NCBI GenBank assembly: GCA_000433255.1
Contig: HF998226.1
Coordinates: forward strand, 62,001-126,000
DNA: 64,000 nucleotides
Source of the DNA: Coprobacillus sp. CAG:605
Lineage (GTDB): Bacteria; Bacillota_I; Bacilli_A; RF39; UBA660
Direction: 5' to 3'
Shown: piece after piece, positions 59,854 through 64,000 of the stretch
Numbering within the stretch: the first letter of the stretch is position 1
Layout: each line of letters opens with the position of its first letter
Translations under genes and position numbers: made by a program
The notes under the pieces: model-generated
The model's input: only the letters and a program-made list of their open reading frames with translations
The model's database searches: none
Told to the model about the DNA's origin: nothing

Positions 59854-60042
59854 ATGACAAAGGTAGTAGTTCCTAATGGAGATGTCGATACAGCATTAAA
59901 GAAACTAAAAATTAAAGTTGCTAAAAGTGGTGTCCCTTCAGAAGTAAAGAAAAGAAAACATTATAAAAAACCGGGAGTAGAACGTAGAGAAAGAAAAGAA
60001 GAAATGAAACGTAACTCTCGTAAGAAACATCGTCGTGATTAA
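59854..60042 (+). CDS. rpsU: 30S ribosomal protein S21
   Basis: The protein has 62 residues from ATG 59854 after GAAGGGAGGG; a TTG directly upstream is not needed. The N-terminal TKVVVPNGDVDTALKKLKIKVAKSG matches S21 (E/N-gD-x2-xALkrfKr-x5-G), and the tail is strongly basic (KRNSRKKHRRD). In many bacteria rpsU is linked to dnaG and rpoD, but here it is followed by the yqfC-yqfD sporulation genes, as in Bacillales. Confidence 0.94.
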   Translation: MTKVVVPNGDVDTALKKLKIKVAKSGVPSEVKKRKHYKKPGVERRERKEEMKRNSRKKHRRD

Positions 60043-60051
60043 TTAGAGGAA

Positions 60052-60077
60052 AAGTGTTTTAGATAAACACTTTTTTT
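60052..60077 (+). terminator. Rho-independent terminator
   Basis: AAGTGTTT (60052-60059) pairs with AAACACTT (60065-60072) around TAGAT, followed by Ts to 60077. A CATACAAT at 60078-60085 directly after it resembles a sigma-E -10. Confidence 0.85.
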
Positions 60078-60100
60078 CATACAATTGATTAGGTGATTTC

Positions 60101-60340
60101 ATGCATATATGGTCTTGTTTAAAAAACTTCTTATATGATAAAGATAACTTTATAGCCCTTTATGATAACTACATCTATATCTATAACTTCACTAAAGTAC
60201 TAAGCATTTCTAGTAAAGAAATTAAAATGCTTATCCAAGATAAAAAAGTCAAAATTAGTGGCCTAGATTTAAAAATAATTAAATGTAGTAAACAAGAGAT
60301 TTTAATTACTGGCACTTTAGGTGGGATTGTCTATGAATGA
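60101..60340 (+). CDS. yqfC: Sporulation protein YqfC
   Basis: The protein has 79 residues and the YabP/YqfC fold: FIALYDNYIYIYNFTKVLSISSKEIKMLI (in segments, about 17-46) and a final beta strand KISGLDLKIIKCSKQEILITG. Its start follows TTAGGTGATTTC. YqfC is made in the mother cell under sigma-E in B. subtilis. It overlaps yqfD by 8 nt, the conserved gene order, and follows rpsU. A CATACAAT element lies 16 nt upstream of the start, but no matching -35 was found. Confidence 0.84.
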   Translation: MHIWSCLKNFLYDKDNFIALYDNYIYIYNFTKVLSISSKEIKMLIQDKKVKISGLDLKIIKCSKQEILITGTLGGIVYE

Positions 60341-61436
60341 CGAAATCTTAGTAAGAATTAAAGTCTATAACAAAGAACAATTCTATATCCGTACTTTAGA
60401 ACGTAATATCTCTTTAAATAACATCAAATATAAAGATAAATATATTATATGTAAGATAAAAGAAAGTGATTATAAGGCTTTAAGTAGGTACTATAAAATT
60501 GAAATATTAAAAGAATTTAATACTCATGAATTATTAAAATATCTAAAGAGTAACTACCTAGAGTATCTTTCTGTTATCCTAGGTATTATCTTATTTAATA
60601 TCTTCATTAATACCATATGCTATGTTGATATAAGAACCACCAACCAAGACCTAGCTAATAAAATCTCTAAAGTCCTAGATACCTATAACTTAAAACGTTT
60701 TACTCTAAAAAAAGACTTCAACTATCTAGCTAAAGTCAAACAAGAACTCTTAAAAACATATCCCGACGAACTAGAATGGGTTGAAATAAATAATGATGGT
60801 ATGAAATACATTATTACTTTAGAAGAACGTAAGAAAATATTACCTAATACTAAAAATGATAGATGTGATGTCGTAGCAACCAAAGATGCCTTAGTAACTA
60901 AAGTAATCGCCCAAAGTGGAGTTGTTATGGTTAAACCCAATACCTATGTAAGAACTGGAGACGTCCTAATAAGTGGTGAAGTTAAATACAACGAAGAAGT
61001 AAAAAACACTGTCTGTGCTAGCGGTACCGTCTATGGTGAAGTCTGGTACGATGTTAAAATCTCCTTACCTAAAACTTATCAAGAAAAAATATATACTGAT
61101 AAGTCTCGTTATAACCTCGAATTTTCTCATAATAATAAGGACTATAAAATCTTTAAAAGCCGACTAAAAGACTATGACACCAAAAGAAAGACCTTAATAA
61201 GCCTTCTCGGTTTCAAAATAAATCTCTTAAAAGAAGAAGAAATTATTTATCTTACCAAAGAATACACCGAAGAAGAACTCGATATAAGAATAGACGAAGT
61301 CATTCAAGAGAAAGTTGGTTTAAACTTTAAAGATGGTGAAGAAATATTATATAAAAATGTTTTGAAAAAAGAACTAAATCATAGTAAAATAGATATAGAT
61401 GTTTTTGTAACAACAAACATCATAATTAGTAATTAA
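60333..61436 (+). CDS. yqfD: Sporulation protein YqfD
   Basis: The protein has 367 residues from ATG 60333 (TAGGTGGGATTGTCT upstream); a GTG at 60321 is less likely. An N-terminal domain (about 1-80) is followed by one membrane helix (about 83-102, SVILGIILFNIFINTICY) and a large extracytoplasmic region (FTLKKDFNYLAKVKQELLK; PDELEWVEINNDGMKYIITLEER, about 145-167; VVATKDALVTKVIAQSG; TYVRTGDVLISGEV) matching YqfD of spore formers. In B. subtilis it is a sigma-E-controlled late sporulation protein. Confidence 0.86.
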   Translation: MNDEILVRIKVYNKEQFYIRTLERNISLNNIKYKDKYIICKIKESDYKALSRYYKIEILKEFNTHELLKYLKSNYLEYLSVILGIILFNIFINTICYVDIRTTNQDLANKISKVLDTYNLKRFTLKKDFNYLAKVKQELLKTYPDELEWVEINNDGMKYIITLEERKKILPNTKNDRCDVVATKDALVTKVIAQSGVVMVKPNTYVRTGDVLISGEVKYNEEVKNTVCASGTVYGEVWYDVKISLPKTYQEKIYTDKSRYNLEFSHNNKDYKIFKSRLKDYDTKRKTLISLLGFKINLLKEEEIIYLTKEYTEEELDIRIDEVIQEKVGLNFKDGEEILYKNVLKKELNHSKIDIDVFVTTNIIISN

Positions 61437-61457
61437 AGAATTAAAAGGTGATTTAGT

Positions 61458-62069
61458 ATGTTTGAAAGTACATTAAGGAGTGCTCTAATATCCGCAGCTC
61501 CTATGTTAACAATATTTGTTGTAGTCTTAATTGTTGTAAGAATTAGTAGTGTAAGAAGTAGTGGTAAAGGGTTTGTACTCCATGAAGAAATAATGAATTT
61601 ATTCTTTGTAATTTATATTCTTTTACTATTTGAACTTTTAACTGGTACGGAAAATAGTCTCGGTAGTGGTTTTAATATTGTTCCTTTTCAAGAAATATTT
61701 CGTTATGAAATTGGTAGTCGTAAATTTATTTACAATGTATTAGGTAATATTCTAATCTTTGTTCCCTTTGGCTACTTTATATCTAGAGCTATAAAACCAA
61801 GAGGTGTTGCTACTATCATAATTGATAGTGTTCTAACAAGTCTTACGGTTGAACTTGTTCAATTAAATATTGGCCGTAGTTTTGATATTGATGATATCAT
61901 GTTAAATATGGTTGGTGGTATCGTAGGCTACTTCCTTTATGTAGGATTAGACGCTATCTATAATCATTTACCAAGATTTTTACAAAGAGACTTTATTTAT
62001 GATTTAATTTGTGGCATAATATTCATTGGCTTTGTGGCATATATGCTCAAAGTAGTAGGAATTTGGTGA
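61458..62069 (+). CDS. VanZ-like family membrane protein
   Basis: The 203-residue protein has five or six hydrophobic segments. The VanZ motifs NIVPFQEIFRY (about 73-83), YNVLGNILIFVPFGYFI (about 90-106) and VELVQLNIGRSFDIDDIMLNMVGGIVGY (in segments, about 131-158) are typical. It is distinct from the larger fused VanZ at 31807. The TTAAAAGGTGATTTAGT ribosome site precedes the ATG. It lies between yqfD and ybeY; in other Firmicutes phoH is often found here but is absent. Confidence 0.83.
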   Translation: MFESTLRSALISAAPMLTIFVVVLIVVRISSVRSSGKGFVLHEEIMNLFFVIYILLLFELLTGTENSLGSGFNIVPFQEIFRYEIGSRKFIYNVLGNILIFVPFGYFISRAIKPRGVATIIIDSVLTSLTVELVQLNIGRSFDIDDIMLNMVGGIVGYFLYVGLDAIYNHLPRFLQRDFIYDLICGIIFIGFVAYMLKVVGIW

Positions 62070-62073
62070 TTAA

Positions 62074-62514
62074 ATGGAAAACTATAGTATTGTTGATAAT
62101 AATTTATATCAAAATTATGATTATTTAAATGAGGTAATTAATCATACCTTAGAAGTAATGGACGCCAAAGAATCTATCTTTACCATTATTTTTGTAACCC
62201 CTGAAGAAATTCATGAGTTAAACAAACAATATCGTGGGGTAGATAGAGTGACTGACGTTATCTCTTTTGCCTTAGAAGATGCTCATGATGTATCTTTAAC
62301 TGATGTAAGAGTACTAGGAGATATCTATATTTGTATTGATAGAATGAAAGAACAGGCTTTAGAATACGGTCATAGTGAAACTAGAGAACTATCTTTCTTA
62401 ACTGTCCATGGCTTACTTCATTTACTAGGGTATGATCATCAAACAAAAGAAGACGAAGAAGTAATGTTCGGTCTCCAAAGAAAAATTTTAAGTGATTTAA
62501 ATATCAATAGATAA
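62074..62514 (+). CDS. ybeY: Endoribonuclease YbeY
   Basis: The 146-residue metallo-RNase acts in 16S rRNA 3'-end maturation and ribosome quality control. The zinc-binding H-x3-H-x5-H motif is HGLLHLLGYDH (about 110-120), with NKQYRGVDRVTDVISFALED (about 50-69) preceding it, both diagnostic. It starts 4 nt after the VanZ stop and is followed by era after 8 nt, the usual ybeY-era order of Firmicutes. Confidence 0.95.
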   Translation: MENYSIVDNNLYQNYDYLNEVINHTLEVMDAKESIFTIIFVTPEEIHELNKQYRGVDRVTDVISFALEDAHDVSLTDVRVLGDIYICIDRMKEQALEYGHSETRELSFLTVHGLLHLLGYDHQTKEDEEVMFGLQRKILSDLNINR

Positions 62515-62522
62515 GAGGTATT

Positions 62523-63404
62523 ATGAAGAGTGGTTTTGTAAGTATAATTGGTCGTCCTAACGTCGGCAAATCAACATTAATTAATGCAATCGTTAATTCC
62601 CATATTGCTATTACTAGTGATAAAGCTGGAACTACGAGAAATATTATCCAAGGAGTTTATAACGATATCGAAACACAAATTATATTTGTCGATACTCCTG
62701 GTATAGCTAAACCTATGAATAAACTAGGTAAAGTCTTAAATAAACAAGCTAATTCCGTAACCAAAGACGTTGATGCGATAATCTTAGTCGTAGATGCTAA
62801 AAGTGGGTTAGGAAGAGGGGATAAGTACATTATAAGTACTTTAAGTGAAGATATTCCTACTATCTTAGTACTAAATAAAATAGATACTATGAGTAAAGAT
62901 GATATTTTAAAAAGAATTGTTGAATATAAAGATCTATACTCATTTAGTGAGATAGTACCTATAAGTGCTAAAACTAAGGAAAACGTTAATACTTTAATTA
63001 ATGTTATTAAAAACTATTTAACTGATAATATTAAGTACTTTAATGACGATACTATAACATCTAACTCTAAATATTTCATGATAAGTGAATACGTTAGAGA
63101 AAAACTATTTAACTATTTAGAAGAAGAGATACCTCATTCCCTAACTTGTGTTACAACTGAATATAATGAAACCAGTAAAATAATTAATGTTGTAGTTGAA
63201 ATTATTGTTGATAGAGAATCTTTAAAAAAGATAATAATTGGTAAAAATGGGGAACTTCTTAAAAAAGTAGGTATGGAATCTCGTAAAGATATGGAATCTC
63301 TTTTAGGTAAAAAAGTATTCTTAGAACTCTATGTTAAATGTATTAAAGATTGGCGAGATAAAGAATCATACTTAAAGAATCTTGGTTTCATGGATTTTGA
63401 ATAA
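62523..63404 (+). CDS. era: GTPase Era
   Basis: The 293-residue GTPase assists 30S assembly and binds 16S rRNA. G1 GRPNVGKST (about 10-18), G2 TT (about 39-40), G3 DTPG (about 58-61), G4 NKID (about 120-123) and G5 SAKT (about 149-152) are all present. The C-terminal KH domain contains VVEIIVDRESLKKIIIGKNGELLKKVG (in segments). AAGAGGTATT precedes the ATG. It is followed by a stem-loop and yqzL, then recO, as in bacilli. Confidence 0.96.
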   Translation: MKSGFVSIIGRPNVGKSTLINAIVNSHIAITSDKAGTTRNIIQGVYNDIETQIIFVDTPGIAKPMNKLGKVLNKQANSVTKDVDAIILVVDAKSGLGRGDKYIISTLSEDIPTILVLNKIDTMSKDDILKRIVEYKDLYSFSEIVPISAKTKENVNTLINVIKNYLTDNIKYFNDDTITSNSKYFMISEYVREKLFNYLEEEIPHSLTCVTTEYNETSKIINVVVEIIVDRESLKKIIIGKNGELLKKVGMESRKDMESLLGKKVFLELYVKCIKDWRDKESYLKNLGFMDFE

Positions 63405-63413
63405 AATATAATT

Positions 63414-63442
63414 ATTCTTCTCATAATAATAATGAGAGGAAT
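63414..63442 (+). promoter_or_regulatory. Stem-loop covering the yqzL ribosome binding site
   Basis: ATTCTTCTCAT (63414-63424) pairs with ATGAGAGGAAT (63432-63442; one T-G pair) around a 7-nt loop. The right arm contains AGAGG, the ribosome binding site of yqzL (ATG at 63449). It could act as a translational switch. There is no T run, so it is not a terminator. Confidence 0.6.
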
Positions 63443-63448
63443 GATTAT

Positions 63449-63532
63449 ATGAATAAATTAGAAGCTTGGAATAAATTTAAACAAAGTGGTAAAATTGAAG
63501 ATTACTTAGAATATAAAAAGAAATGTAAGTGA
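63449..63532 (+). CDS. yqzL: YqzL-family mini-protein
   Basis: A 27-residue frame: MNKLEAWNKFKQSGKIEDYL and a short basic tail. The pattern W-x-x-F-x-x-(S/T)-G-x-I-x-x-Y-L is that of YqzL, a tiny protein encoded between the era region and recO in Bacillales. It is translated in the same orientation, and its TGA lies 4 nt before recO. Its role is not known. Confidence 0.78.
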   Translation: MNKLEAWNKFKQSGKIEDYLEYKKKCK

Positions 63533-63536
63533 TTAT

Positions 63537-64000
63537 ATGAATGAAGAAGTAAATGGTATAGTATTACATGAAACAGTGTTTGGAGAATCCTCAAAGATTC
63601 TCCAAATTTTAACTTTAGAACATGGCCTAATTGGCGCCATTGCTAAAAATGCCCTAAACATTAGAAGCACTATGCGTAATAAAGCTGTTAAATTTAGCTA
63701 TGCTAAATTTAACATTATCTATAAAGAAAATAAACTATCTACTATCGTCTCTATCGATATCTTAGATAACTTAACAACCCTTAAAAGTGATATTATCTTA
63801 ATTGGTTATCTAACTTATCTTTGTGATTTAACTTATCAAGTATTAAAAAATAATAATGAATTATCTATCTATCGTATCTTAGTACCTGGTTTATTAAAAA
63901 TGAATGCTAATTTAGACCCCTTAGTACTAACTAATATTATAGAACTAAAATACTTAAAGTACCTAGGAGTATCTCTTAATCTAGATAGTTGTAGTATATG
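63537..64000 (+). CDS. recO: DNA repair protein RecO, N-terminal part
   Basis: The open frame starts with ATG 63537, directly after yqzL, and runs off the window (154 full codons seen). The N-terminal OB-fold contains VNGIVLHETVFGESSKILQILTLEHGLIGAIAKNALNIRS (in segments) matching RecO (x-G-x-V-L-x-x-x-x-x-g-E-x-d-x-i-x-x-x-x-T-x-x-x-G). RecO, with RecR, loads RecA on SSB-coated DNA. The zinc-binding C-terminal part lies outside. The gene order era-yqzL-recO is the common one in Firmicutes. Confidence 0.9.
   Translation, partial: MNEEVNGIVLHETVFGESSKILQILTLEHGLIGAIAKNALNIRSTMRNKAVKFSYAKFNIIYKENKLSTIVSIDILDNLTTLKSDIILIGYLTYLCDLTYQVLKNNNELSIYRILVPGLLKMNANLDPLVLTNIIELKYLKYLGVSLNLDSCSI

Noticed and set aside
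1..64000. Mycoplasma code (TGA = Trp)
   Set aside because: TGA ends several genes cleanly (e.g. 2011-2013, 12421-12423) and Trp is encoded by TGG throughout.

Overview
This is a low-GC, AT-rich bacterial chromosome segment with tightly packed genes, strong AGGAGG-type ribosome binding sites and many extended -10 (TGnTATAAT) promoters. TGA is used as a stop and Trp is TGG, so the standard bacterial code applies, not the Mycoplasma code. A peptidoglycan synthesis set (mraY, ftsW, two class B PBPs, D,D-carboxypeptidase), sporulation-type genes (gerM, gerE, spoIIIAH-like, yqfC, yqfD, spoVD-like) and the era-yqzL-recO order point to Bacillota. The small average gene size and single-membrane surface genes (class D-type sortase, VanZ, prepilin-like proteins, CpsB/C/D) fit the uncultured gut Bacilli related to Mollicutes (RF39/RFN20-like). 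The lineage is inference.

Layout. 1-8.5 kb: housekeeping and cytoplasmic genes (AI-2E-type permease, dNMP-kinase-like protein, an unusually short alaS, RDD membrane protein, LRR/transglutaminase protein, HD hydrolase, RpiB-like protein). 8.5-29 kb: an accessory island. It holds a YHYH-type surface protein, an ABC/SMC-like ATPase plus small partner, a KAP NTPase, a complete Wzx/EpsG-type polysaccharide cluster (14.05-22.37 kb), a frameshifted SF1 helicase-family gene, a zinc-motif protein and an ATPase-TOPRIM pair (RloA/RloB or AbiL-like). 30.6-35.5 kb: sortase with an adjacent anchored protein, VanZ, and the CpsC/CpsD/CpsB polysaccharide-control module. 35.6-38.5 kb: a hybrid histidine kinase and a putative toxin/HTH pair. 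38.5-49.1 kb: wall synthesis and translation genes (PBPs, mraY, ftsW, rpmG, efp, frr). 49-55.7 kb: surface protein, carboxypeptidase, tRNA-Arg and spore-type genes. 55.9-58.9 kb: a peptidase-ABC transporter, an accessory protein and three tiny double-glycine-leader peptides, a probable bacteriocin or peptide-signal locus. 58.9-64 kb: pilin-like protein, rpsU, yqfC-yqfD, vanZ, ybeY, era, yqzL and the start of recO.

How the parts work together. The polysaccharide cluster makes UDP-glucuronate (Ugd), probably epimerises it, assembles a lipid-linked repeat (monotopic sugar-phosphate transferase plus glycosyltransferases), flips it (Wzx) and polymerises it (EpsG-like). The separate CpsCDB module 11 kb away probably controls chain length by tyrosine phosphorylation. 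The most striking previously unannotated content is the three-peptide double-glycine locus at 58.4-58.9 kb. Other notable items are the C-Ala-less AlaRS, the frameshifted helicase, the ATPase pairs of likely anti-phage function, the sortase pair without LPxTG, and a stem-loop over the yqzL ribosome binding site.
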